Shown piece by piece: positions 34,545-46,021 of a stretch of DNA of 64,000 bases. The notes beneath the pieces were generated by a model. It ran no database searches and was not told the DNA's origin. It saw only the letters and a list, made by a program, of their open reading frames with translations. Source of the DNA: Lactobacillus rodentium (GTDB lineage: Bacteria; Bacillota; Bacilli; Lactobacillales; Lactobacillaceae); the NCBI RefSeq assembly GCF_003423665.1, contig NZ_BFBY01000002.1:124001-188000 (forward strand), given 5' to 3'. The number at the start of each line of letters is the position of its first letter. Position 1 is the stretch's first letter. The position numbers and the translations under genes are program-made.

Positions 34545-35846
34545 TTATTGATCTTTATCTTTTCTACGCTTGCTTGCACCAGCAAGTCCTAATAAACTTC
34601 CGATACCGGCTAATAATAGGCCGAGCATGCCAAGGGATTGGTTATTTTCCTTAAGACCTGTCTGTGGTAAGCGTGCTTTGCTATTTGACTTACTTTCAGC
34701 AATTGAAGTGTGATGTGCTTCTGAAGTTGATAAACCTTCTCCATTTGGTTTGTTAGTACTATCAGCTTCACTCGTAGAAACTTGATTATCAGAACCTGAT
34801 GTAATTTCTGAAGATGCACTTGAGCTAGCCTCTGATTCGGCAGAACTTGCAGCACTTGAATCAGCTGATGATGAGCCTTCACTTGCTGCGGAACTTGAAG
34901 CGCTTGAGTCAGCTGATGATGAACCTTCGCTGGCTGATGAACTTGAAGCGCTTGAGTCAGCTGATGATGAGCCTTCGCTGGCTGATGAACTTGAAGCGCT
35001 TGAGTCAGCTGATGATGAGCCTTCACTTGATGCTGAACTTGAAGCGCTTGAGTCAGCTGACGATGAGCCTTCGCTGGCCTCACTTAAGTTAGCTTCAGCT
35101 TCGCTCTTTGCTGCGCTTGCCTCACTATCAAAATTAAAGGCTTCACTGGCAGCACTTGAAGCAAGTGATGCATGAGTTTTAGCTTTTTCTTCATCGATAA
35201 TTGCTTGACTGGCAGCACTTGAAGCAGCACTTGCGGCACTGCTGGCTACACTGGCGGCACTTGAAGCTTCCTTTGCTAATGACTCAGCTTTATCAGCTTC
35301 ACTTGCCTTATAAGCACTATCAGCTGCACTAGCTAAATCTCCAGCACTCTTGGTTGCTGCACTAGCAATACTATTTTGTTCACTCGCAGTAGAACGTTGA
35401 ACTACAGCTTCACTGGCAGCACTTGAAGATACACTTGCGGCACTGCTTGCTACACTAGCTGCTGATTTAGCATTACTTGCAGCACTACTTGCTTTTTCGG
35501 CCGCACTAGAAACAACACTATTAGTTGGATGTTGACTAGCTAAACTTGTCACGTTATCTGCATTACTTTGAGCTAAACTTGCTTGACTGGTAGCAGTACT
35601 TGAAAGATCAGCTGCACTTTGACTGTAACTACCAGCTGCACTGGCTGCACTGCTTGCAGCTGATTCAGCTGAACTTGCATTTGTATGTGCGTCAGCGGCA
35701 CTACTTGCGGCTTGACTTGCTGAACTTGCAGCAATTTCACCTCTAATTGCATCGCTAGCTTCACTCTTAGCCACTTCAGCTGTGCTACTTGCTTGGCTGG
35801 CAATATCAGCCATTGAACTTGCGACACTTGCAGCACTACTTGCCAC
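34545..35846 (-). pseudogene. C-terminal part of the Ser/Ala adhesin with LPxTG anchor, out of frame with its front
   Basis: 433 residues in the frame following the slip near 35947-35952. It continues the Ala-Ser repeats (one full super-repeat), then a Ser-rich spacer of near-identical 14-residue units of the type SASEGSSSADSSAS, and the sortase motif LPQTG with hydrophobic span GMLGLLLAGIGSLLGLAGA and basic tail KRRKDKDQ. Without this part the upstream frame cannot be wall-anchored. Its own ATG is internal and lacks a ribosome site. Restoring one base upstream would fuse both frames into one 2706-residue protein. Confidence 0.88.
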
Positions 35847-38800
35847 ACTGGCATGACTTTGCGCTATTGAGGCAGCCGTACTTGCAGCACTTTCTGCACT
35901 CTTAGCGGCACTTGCAGCGCTGCTTGCTTTAGCAGCTGCGCTACTTGCGCGCTTGTATCACCTACAGATGCAGCACTTTCTGCTTCACTCTTGGCCTTTG
36001 AAGCAAGATCTGCAGCACTCTTAGCTACTGCATCAGCTTCACTGGCCTTCTTGTATTCATCACTTGCTAAACTTGCAGCTTCTGAAGCGGCACTAGTTGC
36101 ACTTGAAGCCTTGTCTGCAGCACTCTTAGCAGTACTTGCAGCATTTGATACTTTGTCTGCAGCACTTGATACGAGTGAATTCCTTGGATGGTCACTTGCC
36201 ATTGAAGCTACTTCGCTAGCTGTTTCACTAGCTTGACTTACTGATGAACTTGCTGCACTTGTTGAGTCGGATGCAGCACTTTCATCTGAACTTGCTGACT
36301 TAGCGGCGCTACTTGCAATACTTGCATATGAACTAGTTTGAATTGCTGAACTACTTGCAGCACTTGATGCACTCGATGCACTATCTACAGCATCGCTAGC
36401 TTGACTTAAGTTATCTTCTGCTTCACTCTTTGCTGCGCTTGCCTCACTATCAAAATTAAATGCATCACTAGCAGCACTTGAAGCAAGCTCGGCATGAGTT
36501 TTAGCAGTTTCTTCGTCGATAATTGCTTGGCTGGCAGCACTTGAAGCAGCACTGGCGGCACTGCTTGCAAGAGAAGCGGCACTTGAAGCTTCACTAGCTA
36601 AACTTTCAGCCATTGAAGCATCACTAGCCTTGTAGGCACTATCAGCCTTACTTGCTAAATCAGCAGCATTACTTGCGGCTTCACTGGCAATACTATTTTG
36701 TTCACTGGCAGTAGAATGTTCAACAACTGCACTGCTTGCTGCAGTTGAAGATACTACTGCAGCACTACTTGCAGCACTGGCAGCTGACTTAGCATTACTT
36801 GCAGCACTATTAGCCTTATCAGCGGCACTTGCTACCACACTATTAGTTGGATGTTCACTAGCTAAGCTTGCTACATCATCTGCATTACTTTGAGCATCAC
36901 TTACTTGACTAGTAGCTGTACTTGAAAGATCAGCAGCGCTTTGACTGTAACTTCCAGCAGCACTGGCGGCACTACTTGCGGCTGATTCATCTGAAGTGGC
37001 ATTTGTATGTGCATCAGCGGCATTATTTGCGGCTTGACTTGCTGAACTTGCAGCAATTTCACCTCTAATGGCATCACTGGCTTCACTCTTAGCAACCTCT
37101 GCTGTGCTGTTTGCTTGGCTTGCAATTTCGGCCATTGAACTTGCAGCACTTGCGGCCTGACTGGCAATACTTGCAGCACTGCTTGCCTTTCTTGCAGCAC
37201 TTTGAGCAGTACTTTCTGCACTCTTAGCTACAGCTGCTTCACTTCTAGCTACGCTTGCGGCACTACTTGCTATAGCAGTGTTACCCTCAGCAGCAGCTGA
37301 ATCAGCTTCACTTTTGGCTACATTTGCAGCATTAGCGGCACTACTTGCTAAATCATCAGCAACTTTTGCAGCATCATAAGCTTCACTAGCAATGCTACTT
37401 GCTGAATCTGCATTAGTTTTAGCCACATTTGCTGCACTAGCGGCACTACTTGCACGCTTGGCAGCACTATTAGCCTTGACTGCAGCGCTTGATACTAAGG
37501 AATTAGTTGGATGAGCATCAGCCATTGAAGATACTGCAGTAGCTGTATCACTAGCGGCACTTGCTTGACTGGCTGCTGAATTAGTATTTTCACTAGTTAC
37601 AGTACTTGAGCTGTTAGCTTCCTTAGCTGAACTCGAAGCTTGACTTGCATAAGATTGAGTCTTTAGAGCTGAAGAATCAACGGCACTGGCGGCACCACTA
37701 GCAATTGCATCATCGACTACATTCTCCAAAATGTTATTAATTGCTTCACTCTTAGCAGCACTAGCTTCACTTTCAAAATTCAAAGCATCTTGCGCATAGC
37801 TATTGAGAGTTGCAATTGATTTATTTGCTTCACTTTCATCTACAAGAGCTTGACTGGCAGCACTTGAAGCTACTGCTTCAGCACTTTGTGCTGCACTCTT
37901 AGCGGCACTAGCTACCGCAGCCAAACTGACAGCTGCACTAGCATTACTTGCCTTATATGCAGCATCAGCAGCGCTAGCAGCACTATTAGCAATTTTTGCT
38001 TGTTCACTTGCAATATGATCTTGATCAGCAGCAATTGAACGTTGAGTTGCAGCATCACTAGTAACTGAGCTTACATATGATGCTACACTAGCTGCACTAC
38101 TTGCAGCTGAACTTGCAGCAGTTGCTGCACTTGAAGCCTTTGCGGCTGCGCTTGAAACTACTTCATTACTTGCATGTTCACTTGCCATTGAGGCTACTTG
38201 ATCGGCAATAGCCTTAGTATCTTCAGCAGTATGAGCAACTGAAGTAGACGCGCTATTTGCATTACTATTGTAATCTCTTGCTACGCTAGCTGCGCTACTT
38301 GCAACTACTTCGTATGAGTTAACTGCAGTTGAGGCAGCTGAAGCAGATTTAGCAGCTTCGCTTGCTTCACTTGCGGCACTTTCACCAACAATTGCTTCAC
38401 TAGCTTCACTCTTGGCAACTTCTGCGTCGCTGGCGGCACTTGAGGCAATAGCTTGGTATGAAGCAGCTTCACTAGCAGCACTTGAAGTGATTGAGTTAGC
38501 AATGCTTGCAGCTTCACTGGCTACACTTGCAGCATTTGAGGCTTTCGCGGCATCTGAGTTAGCAGCTGAAGCAACGCTGGCAGCACTACTTGCAGCACTG
38601 ACGTTTCCTTCTTTAGCAAAACTTGCGGCATCGCTGGCGGCACTTGAGGCTTTTGCGGCTGCACTACTTGCAGCTTCACTTGCAGCATTTGCAGCAGAAC
38701 TTTGAGTTGCAGCATCTTGAGCAGCTGAGCTTGCTACATCTGCAACACTGCTTGCCTTAGTAGCGGCACTACTTGCGGCTTGTGAATCATTATTAGTTCT

Positions 38801-39820
38801 AGTTGCTGCACTACTTACTAATGGATTAGTTGGATGCTCACTTGCCATTGAGTCAACTTCATCTGCAGTACTCTTAGCTACATCTGAATTCTTACCAGCA
38901 CTTGTAGCATTATCTGAAGCTTGACTATTTGAACCAGCTGCTTGAGAAGCACTAGATGAAACAGCAGTTGAAGTAGCAGCTGTAGTTGCGGCACTTGATT
39001 GAGCTTGGCTAGCCTGACTTGCTGCATTACTTGCATAGCTTTCTGCTAAAATTGCTTGATCAGCATCACTAGCAGCAACTGAAGCAGCTACCCTTGCTAC
39101 TTTGGCAGCACTAGCATATGAATCTGCAGCACTAGCAGCGCTAGATGCACTTTCAGAAGTCTTCTTAGCATCTGATAATAAACTTGCGGCAGTGCTTGCA
39201 GCTTCACTGGCAGCTGTACTTGCATTACTTGCGGCACTTGCAGCTGATTGAGCATTAGCGATATCACCTAAAGCGGCATAACTACTTGCGGCTGCACTAG
39301 CACTAGTTGCGGCGCTAGCGGCACTGCTTGCCTTAGTAGCCGCATTACTTGCAGCATTTGTTAATGAATCAGCAGTTGAAGCTAAATCTTTAGCTGATTG
39401 AGCTTGAGTAACTGCATTACTTGCAGCTGTACTTGATACTCCAGCTAAACTCTTAGCACTACTTGCGGCACTAACTACAATTGGATTATCTGAGTAAGAA
39501 GTAAGATCAGTAGCTAATGAATCTGCTTGACTTGCAGCACTTGAAGAATATGAACCAGCTTCAGTTGCACTAGAGTCTGCAGCACTACTTGCGGTCTTAA
39601 TATCACTAGCTGCACTATTAATGTCTGTTTGAGTTTGATCAGTATTTGTCTTGTCAGCAATTGCTCCTGAATTTGCTTGACTGGCAGCTAAACTGGCAGC
39701 ACTAGCTTGTTCTACATTAGTTTGAGCTGCACTTAAATAATCCACAATCTTGTTTGCTTCACTGGTAAGTGAAGTTTGAGCACTTGCAATTGAAGCTAAT
39801 GCTGCATTAGCAGTTGATTG
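35190..39820 (-). repeat. About seven tandem super-repeats of ~660 bp (220 residues)
   Basis: A landmark of the type ASEHPTNSVVSSAAxKA recurs with its TTGGATG (plus strand) at 35527, 36186, 36849, 37509, 38172 (variant), 38832, and a variant near 39492: steps of 659, 663, 660, 663, 660 and 660 bases. The 659 step contains the one-base deletion. Each unit also holds a Phe- or Tyr-bearing word such as NFDSEASAAKSEA and an AAKVADLASSAAD-like stretch. Confidence 0.8.
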
Positions 39821-42664
39821 AGCTAAGCTTGCAGCAGTTGCAGCACTTTGAGCGGCACTCTTAGCTTGGGACGCAATAACTGCTTGAGCAGCTGCTTGTG
39901 ACGCAGCACTACTTGCTGCTGAAGTATCACCATTTGCCTTAGCAGTATCTACAAGAGCGGCATAACTGGCTGCGCTACTTGCTGCTTGTGATGCAGTACT
40001 ACTTGCTGTTGCAGCGGTAGCTGTTTCTTTTGCGGCAGTTGCAGCAGCCGAACTTGCAAGATCACTATTATCTGCAATTACCTTAGCATAACTATCTGCA
40101 TTAGATTTAGCTGTGGTAGCTTTGGTTAAATTGTCAGCTACAACTTTATTATCAGCATTTGCACTTGACAAATTAGTGAGACTATTTAAATCATCTGCAG
40201 CACTATTAACTTCATTATTTGCACTAGACATGTTATCCTTTGCACTTGAAGCAGCTGAACTTGCAGCATCTTGAGCAGATTGTGCAGAACTAGTTGCACT
40301 TGAAGCAGTAGTAGAATCAACTGCTGCACTTGAAACAGCTGTTGAGGCAGCTTCTGACTTAAGCTTAATGTAGTCACTAACAGTATTTTCATAAGCTAAA
40401 TCAATATCAGCAACCGCTTGTTGAGCTCTTTGCGCATCAGATTCAGCACTTGAAGCTGCAAGCTGAGCAGCAGCAGCACTACTGGTTACTGCATTTACCT
40501 CACTAGCATAAGATGCTAGCTTTTGAGGCAGACTTGCCAAGGCTGTATATAAAACTGAATAAAAAGGATTTCCCATTGCGACTGCTGTATCAGAGGTCAT
40601 ATTATACATTAAATGCGCCGTATTAACATCCCCAGCGAGAACATTCGCAGCGTTTGTAATAGCACCATTTCTTCTATTATAACCTGAATCTGCTACCCTT
40701 GTTGCCCTTGCAACACTACTTGAAGCTGCATTAATTTTTGCCCCCTGACTGGGAACATCTCCAGTTGCAGTAGATGAGATGTTATATGCACTACTTGCTG
40801 CCTTAGCATAAGAGGCTAATTGATCTGGATACTGATCAACTAATTGACTAATTGCATTACTTTTAGTAGCTACTGAAGCGGTAGCACTAGAAGCAGCAGT
40901 TTGAGCACTACTTGCAGCACTTGCAGCACTTGTAATTGTTTCCTTAGCAGCTGCCACTTGAACTTCAAAGAGCAGGATTTGCGCAGCAACTAATCCTTCC
41001 TTCTTTGCAAATGTGCTGGCAGCTTCACCAATTCCTGCAAGGGCACTTGCTTCATTAGCAAGACTTTGAGCTACCCCAATTGGGCTTGAAGTGCTAGTTT
41101 TATCAAGAATTGGTGCCATATTATTAATTTGATTATTAATATTTGCAAAATCAGTATTACTGCTTGCAGCGGCACTCAAACTTGCATCCGCCTCACTAGT
41201 ATTATTTTGGCTTAAAGCTTCAATAGCAGCAGTTAAATCACTAGCCTTTTGAGTTGCTGCACTGGTAGCACTATGCATAGTACTTTCATCAATAGCTGCA
41301 TAACTTAACTGTGCGGCTGTTTCACGAGCTGAACTGGCAACATTGGAGAGACCTACAGCCAAACTAGCAACACTGTCGGCCGCACTAGACAAGGAATCTA
41401 CCTTAGTTTCCGCAGGTTTTACAGAAGTGGCAGTACCAATTGGATATCCAGAAACTGTAATACCATTTGGATAGCTATTACTGTAGCTGCTCAATTCATT
41501 AGCTACTGAACTCGCTACTGGCGCATTGCTGGTAGCCACACTTGCGATAGAATCTAGAGCAGTAGCTGTTTCACTAATAATATCTGCCGTTAAACTAGTT
41601 GCAGTACTTGCTGCTGAAAGATACTGACTTTGAGCACTTTGGACAAAGCTAATAGTATCTTTTGCATAGCTAGCTACTGAAGCCATCGCACTATCAAGAC
41701 TTGAACTTAAACTTTGTGCCAAACTCGCTTTTGAATCTGCATTTGTCTCATTATTATATTTATCAACGGCACTGGCAATACTTGTAGCGAGGCTACTTGC
41801 ACTACTTGCTGCTGCAGCTGCACTTGCCAATGAATCATTAATATAATCTGCAATTGTTATTGTGTTTCCGTCGTCGTCTTCACTTTCATTATAAAGATCG
41901 GCTAAAGATGCCATATCATCTTGAACCGCAGCAGGTGGAAATCCGGTTAAAGTATAGCTTGAATCTGGTCCAATCGTAGGAATTGAGTTTGTAATTGACT
42001 GATCAAAACTAGAAATTGAATTAGCTACACTAGTAGCATTAGACAATGCAGTCGTAGCACTAGATAAATCTGCTTGATTTGCATAACTTGTAGCAATTGA
42101 TGCCATTGAATTAGCATTATCAACATATTGTGAAAAGTCAGTTGCATTAGATGCAACCTTTGATTCACCTAATTGAACATTATCAGCGTTAGCTTCTACA
42201 AGATTAGCAATTTGCACTTGATCTGTATCAACTTCAGCACTACTATTTTTACTTACTTCATTATGAGCAAGTTCATCAGCTTCTTTATGAGCAAGTTCAT
42301 CAGCTTCTTTGCTATCGCTTGCTGAGGATGCTGATTGACTGCTAATCTCAGCACTAGCAGCACTTACTTGTACGTCAGCAACTGATATACTTGCACTTTG
42401 AGGTGTAACAGCTTCACTTGCAGTTGTTGCTTCGCTATCATGTGAAATTTGATCAGTTAAGTGTGTATCGTTGGCTAGTTCTCCTGCAGCATCAAGCGTA
42501 GCTTGGTCTACAGCAGCTGATTCTGGTTCTTTCACTTCATCAGCATGTACTAAGTCGGTATCATGAGATAAAAAGAAAAACGAACCAATCATCACACTGG
42601 CTAAACCAACGGATAATTTTCGTAAAGAGAAAACCTCTTTTTTATGTAAGTCTTTTCTAGACAT
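35864..42664 (-). pseudogene. Giant Ser/Ala-rich repeat adhesin, YSIRK signal, cut by a frameshift
   Basis: 2266 codons up to the frameshifted end. Opens with a YSIRK-type signal (VFSLRKLSVGLASVMIGSFF) and HADE after it, then about 900 residues of less regular region with inserts such as GPDSSYTLTGFPPAAV and GYPIGTATS, and then Ala/Ser super-repeats. The tail QVAQLLKQAALQVPLRVQ is the wrong frame: GAT-ACA-AGC-GCG-CAA lacks one base compared with repeat copies reading GDTSAASSAA. Composition and the two glycosyltransferase genes upstream suggest an O-glycosylated surface fibre. The deletion may be phase variation, decay or an assembly error in repeats. Confidence 0.88.
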
Positions 42665-42744
42665 TAAAATTTCCCCTATTCTTCATCTAAGTAAATTTAT
42701 CTATCTAAACTAACTTAGCATATCCAACTACTAAAATAAAATAA

Positions 42745-44232
42745 TTAATCTATAAATTTATCCCATTGTTTCATAAAGTTAGCTTCAGAATTTTCTTTAG
42801 CTGTCTGAATTGCTCCTTGAGAAAGGTTAGCATATTCTTTACTATCACCCAAAAGCTCTAAAACTTTATTAGCCAAACCAACTGGTGTTGTTTTAACCAC
42901 ATTAAAGCCATTTACTCCATCTTTAATTAAGTTATTTCTAGTATAGTCAACAGCATAAGTTACTACTGGTATACCGCTTGCTAAAGCTTCAAGCATATTC
43001 ATTCCGAATCCTTCACTATGACTCGCATTCAAGAATAAAGTTCCATCTTGCAGAACTTGTTTAGCTGGATCATAGGCAACGAACTCAACTTTATCAGTTA
43101 AATCTAACTTTTTAACTAGTTCTTTGAGTTCTTTTTCATACTCACCACTACCAAAATATCCTTGTAATTTGAGCTTAGCTTCAGGCAACTTATTACTGAT
43201 ATGTTTAAAGGCCTTGATCACATCGTCGGTGTGCTTTTCAGCAGCCAAACGACCAACATAGACCAAATTAATTTCTTGGCCTAATTCTTTTGCCTTACCA
43301 GCTTTGACATAGCTATCAGGAGCAGCCACTACTTGACTTTGTGCAGTCGTTAATTTCGCTACTTCATCGGCTTGATCTTGTGTAGGCAAAATCACATAAT
43401 CAAATTCTTTCCCATTTTCACCATTCACTGCGCGTTCGTAAACATCCATTAATCCTTGTTGTGGACGGTTATAGTCTTTAAACGGCACACTGTGAAGATA
43501 AGAAATCTTCTTATCCGCATTTTCAACATTTAAGACTGAACTATCTAAAGTTCGACGATCAGAAATAAATGTGCCTGGTTCTTGGTTGTTAATTTCATTA
43601 AGGAAGAAAGTATAGAGTTGATCTTCAGTTCTAAATTGCCAATCTCTTCCCTTATAATTAATTAACTTCCACATGGTTGGTAGTACTTTATCACCAATGT
43701 ACATGTGGGTTACTTCAATTGCTGGACTACCATCTTGACGTAAGTATTGCTGCATTGCAACTGAACCATCTGGATGGTAAGTTTCAACCATTGACTTAAA
43801 GCCACGCCAGTCCCAATATTCTTTGACTGCAGTTTGGCCAAGTGAATCATAATATTCAATCGATCCCACTAGTCCAACAGTAGCTGGCATAACACGAATT
43901 TCTCCAATTTTTTTACCTTTATATTCGATATTAGAATAGTTATTATCTACTCCAACAATGTGGTAATCAGTGAGGGGAATACTATCAAGCAAACGTAAGG
44001 ATTGTTCCTTGCGTCTAGTTTTAACTGTGCCTTGGAAGTAATCATACATGTTGATGACATCTTTTTGTCTTAAGCCATGCTTCTTAACTTCATTGCTAAG
44101 CATGCGGTTATAATTACGTAGTAATAAGACAACGTGCTTATCATTATTATTAAAAGCATTCAATCTTTCAAATTGAGAGAATTCAGTACCTGAATTAAAA
44201 GTAAATACGTTTTCTCCTACTAAATAAATCAT
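42745..44232 (-). CDS. Adhesin glycosyltransferase, GT4 family (GtfA/SdgB-like), second of a pair
   Basis: 495 residues, cytoplasmic. An N-terminal beta-sandwich-like domain found in SRRP and SD-repeat glycosyltransferases (IEYYDSLGQTAVKEYWDWRGFKS) is followed by a GT-B core with NLVYVGRLAAEKHTDDVIKAF and the donor-site motif ASHSEGFGMNMLEALASG. Such enzymes put GlcNAc or similar sugars on Ser/Thr of repeat adhesins. Its ATG overlaps the stop of the first glycosyltransferase (ATGA), and the adhesin gene follows 80 bases later, so the three genes form a unit. The sugar is unknown. Confidence 0.82.
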   Translation of the reverse strand: MIYLVGENVFTFNSGTEFSQFERLNAFNNNDKHVVLLLRNYNRMLSNEVKKHGLRQKDVINMYDYFQGTVKTRRKEQSLRLLDSIPLTDYHIVGVDNNYSNIEYKGKKIGEIRVMPATVGLVGSIEYYDSLGQTAVKEYWDWRGFKSMVETYHPDGSVAMQQYLRQDGSPAIEVTHMYIGDKVLPTMWKLINYKGRDWQFRTEDQLYTFFLNEINNQEPGTFISDRRTLDSSVLNVENADKKISYLHSVPFKDYNRPQQGLMDVYERAVNGENGKEFDYVILPTQDQADEVAKLTTAQSQVVAAPDSYVKAGKAKELGQEINLVYVGRLAAEKHTDDVIKAFKHISNKLPEAKLKLQGYFGSGEYEKELKELVKKLDLTDKVEFVAYDPAKQVLQDGTLFLNASHSEGFGMNMLEALASGIPVVTYAVDYTRNNLIKDGVNGFNVVKTTPVGLANKVLELLGDSKEYANLSQGAIQTAKENSEANFMKQWDKFID

Positions 44233-45791
44233 TTTTTCACTGCACCTCCCAATGTCTTTTCTGCATCTTTAATTAAATCTTGCCATGCATTCCACACATT
44301 CTCATCTGAGAATCGTTCACTGGTTTCATATGAGCCATCGCTAAGTTCTTGCATTAACTTCTTATCCTTAAAGATCTTGAGCATCTTTTCAGCCAAAGCC
44401 TTGTAGTCACCAAAATCAACAATATAACCATTTTTGCCATCAACGACGATATCATTTGGACCATAGTTAACATCATAAGTTACACCGATGACACCATGTG
44501 ATAAAGCTTCCATGACAGCTAAGTTAAATCCTTCCATTCTAGAAGTTAAGCCAAAGACTTGCGCATCCTTTTCAACCTTGGCGATATCATTGGTATAGCC
44601 CTTAAAAGTTACAACATCTTCAAGATTTAATTCCTTGATTAACTTTTCAATCTTGCGTTTTTCACCATAATTATTTGAAGAATCAGCATAACCATAAAGA
44701 TCTAAAGTTACTTCTGGAACTTGATCATGAACAATTTTAACTGCTCGGACTAAATCATCTAAACGTTTTTCATAGGCAATGCGGGCCACAGCGATTACTT
44801 TACCAAAAGTACGTTTATCCATAGCAACGTGATCTTCATTTAAAGTTTCATTATCAACAATCCCAACTGGGATGGTAAACATTTTGGCCTTAGGTTTGAA
44901 TCTTTCAATCACATCATTTGTTTGACGTTGAGTTGCTGAAACCACAGAAGAATAACGATCAAGATTTGCCAAAGCATATTCGTAGTTATTGTTAACAATT
45001 GAATGAAGTGGATCTTGGGCATCCCCCGCTTGTGAATTATGTAAGTGCATAACTGTATAAGCTGGCTTCTTCAATCTAGTTAAAGCACCATCTGCCAAAA
45101 GCGAACGGTCAAGGATAAAGATATTATTACCTTTTTCATTAATTCGATTTAGAAAATGTTCGAATAATTCATCAATGGTATCAAAAGTATGAATTTCACC
45201 ATTCTTTTCTTGTAACCACCAACCGGTTTTAACTAACTTGTGGTGAATATCAAACTTATTAAACGTTCTAACTACAGTTCGACCATCAGGAGTTAACCAT
45301 TCTTCATTACCGATCTTGTTATCAGGTGTATACCATTGAATTAATGATCTAAATCCACGTGAATCATAATGATCTACACGGTAAAGATTGCCGTATTCAT
45401 CAAATAATTCAGTTGATACGACTTGACGATCATGGACCGGATCATAATTCACACGAGCAACTAACTTCCCATTAGCTGCATTGGTAACTAAATAACGATT
45501 TTTATCTGTTTCATCTTCCCGGTTGGTATTAACAACGCCAAAATCCAAATCATCAACTGTTACGTTCTTTGCAGCTACCTTGGTTGCATCTTGGAAATAA
45601 TCAAACATTCCTAATAAGCTATCATCATCTACCCCAGATGCATTTGCAGTTTGGTGAAGAGTACGATTCCAATCACGTGCAATAACTTTAGCTGGTTGAT
45701 TATGGTTTTTAAATAAATTCAATCTTTTTATTTCGGCATGTTCAATCCCAGACTTATGATCTGGCATTCCAAAATTAATAAAATAAATCAT
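44229..45791 (-). CDS. Adhesin glycosyltransferase, GT4 family (GtfA/SdgA-like), first of a pair
   Basis: 520 residues from the ATG preceded by AAGGAGAATTGC; the frame extends 8 codons further. Same architecture as its neighbour: VSTELFDEYGNLYRVDHYDSRGFRS in the N-terminal domain, then VIAVARIAYEKRLDDLVRAVKI and LTSRMEGFNLAVMEALSHG. The pair probably forms a complex or acts in sequence on the adhesin. There are no SecA2/SecY2 genes nearby and the adhesin has a YSIRK signal, so export is presumably by the normal Sec route after or during glycosylation. Confidence 0.82.
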   Translation of the reverse strand: MIYFINFGMPDHKSGIEHAEIKRLNLFKNHNQPAKVIARDWNRTLHQTANASGVDDDSLLGMFDYFQDATKVAAKNVTVDDLDFGVVNTNREDETDKNRYLVTNAANGKLVARVNYDPVHDRQVVSTELFDEYGNLYRVDHYDSRGFRSLIQWYTPDNKIGNEEWLTPDGRTVVRTFNKFDIHHKLVKTGWWLQEKNGEIHTFDTIDELFEHFLNRINEKGNNIFILDRSLLADGALTRLKKPAYTVMHLHNSQAGDAQDPLHSIVNNNYEYALANLDRYSSVVSATQRQTNDVIERFKPKAKMFTIPVGIVDNETLNEDHVAMDKRTFGKVIAVARIAYEKRLDDLVRAVKIVHDQVPEVTLDLYGYADSSNNYGEKRKIEKLIKELNLEDVVTFKGYTNDIAKVEKDAQVFGLTSRMEGFNLAVMEALSHGVIGVTYDVNYGPNDIVVDGKNGYIVDFGDYKALAEKMLKIFKDKKLMQELSDGSYETSERFSDENVWNAWQDLIKDAEKTLGGAVKK

Positions 45792-45864
45792 GCAATTCTC
45801 CTTGGTAATTAGCAAATTAAATAACTGTATTTCACAAGCAAAAATTTACTAGATTATTGTTGTT

Positions 45865-45870
45865 ATTATA
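45865..45870 (-). promoter_or_regulatory. Candidate -10 of the glycosyltransferase-adhesin unit
   Basis: Minus-strand TATAAT in GATTATAATAAC, about 75 bases before the first glycosyltransferase. No good -35 at 17 bases. The spacer 45792-46021 otherwise holds only the thrS terminator. Confidence 0.4.
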
Positions 45871-45981
45871 ATCTAAATTTTACCGATAAAACGGCAAAAA
45901 AGCAAAATATTGTAGTTAGTTTTTTCTTATTATTCAATTAATTTAAATAAAATTAATAAACAAAGAATAACAATAAACAAC

Positions 45982-46018
45982 AAAAAAGGGGCTCTCTTCT
46001 GAGAACCCTTTTTTGTTA
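45982..46018 (-). terminator. Terminator after thrS
   Basis: Hairpin AAAAAAGGGTTCTC / GAGAGCCCCTTTTTT (minus strand, one mismatch) with T run, directly after the thrS stop. Confidence 0.9.
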
Positions 46019-46021
46019 AGA

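Noticed and set aside
34610-35092. Leu/Gln- and Met/Leu-rich open frames on both strands over the adhesin repeats
   Set aside because: They are alternative-frame readings of the Ser/Ala repeats; the repeats keep all frames open by composition.
34545-42664. Possible CRISPR-like array because of the many short repeats
   Set aside because: Repeats are coding, imperfect, with 3-base periodicity and a 660-base super-period; no unique spacers of constant length.
35864-42664. SecA2-dependent SRRP with a KxYKxGKxW signal
   Set aside because: The signal is YSIRK-type (FSLRKLSVGLASVMIG) and no secA2, secY2 or asp genes adjoin.
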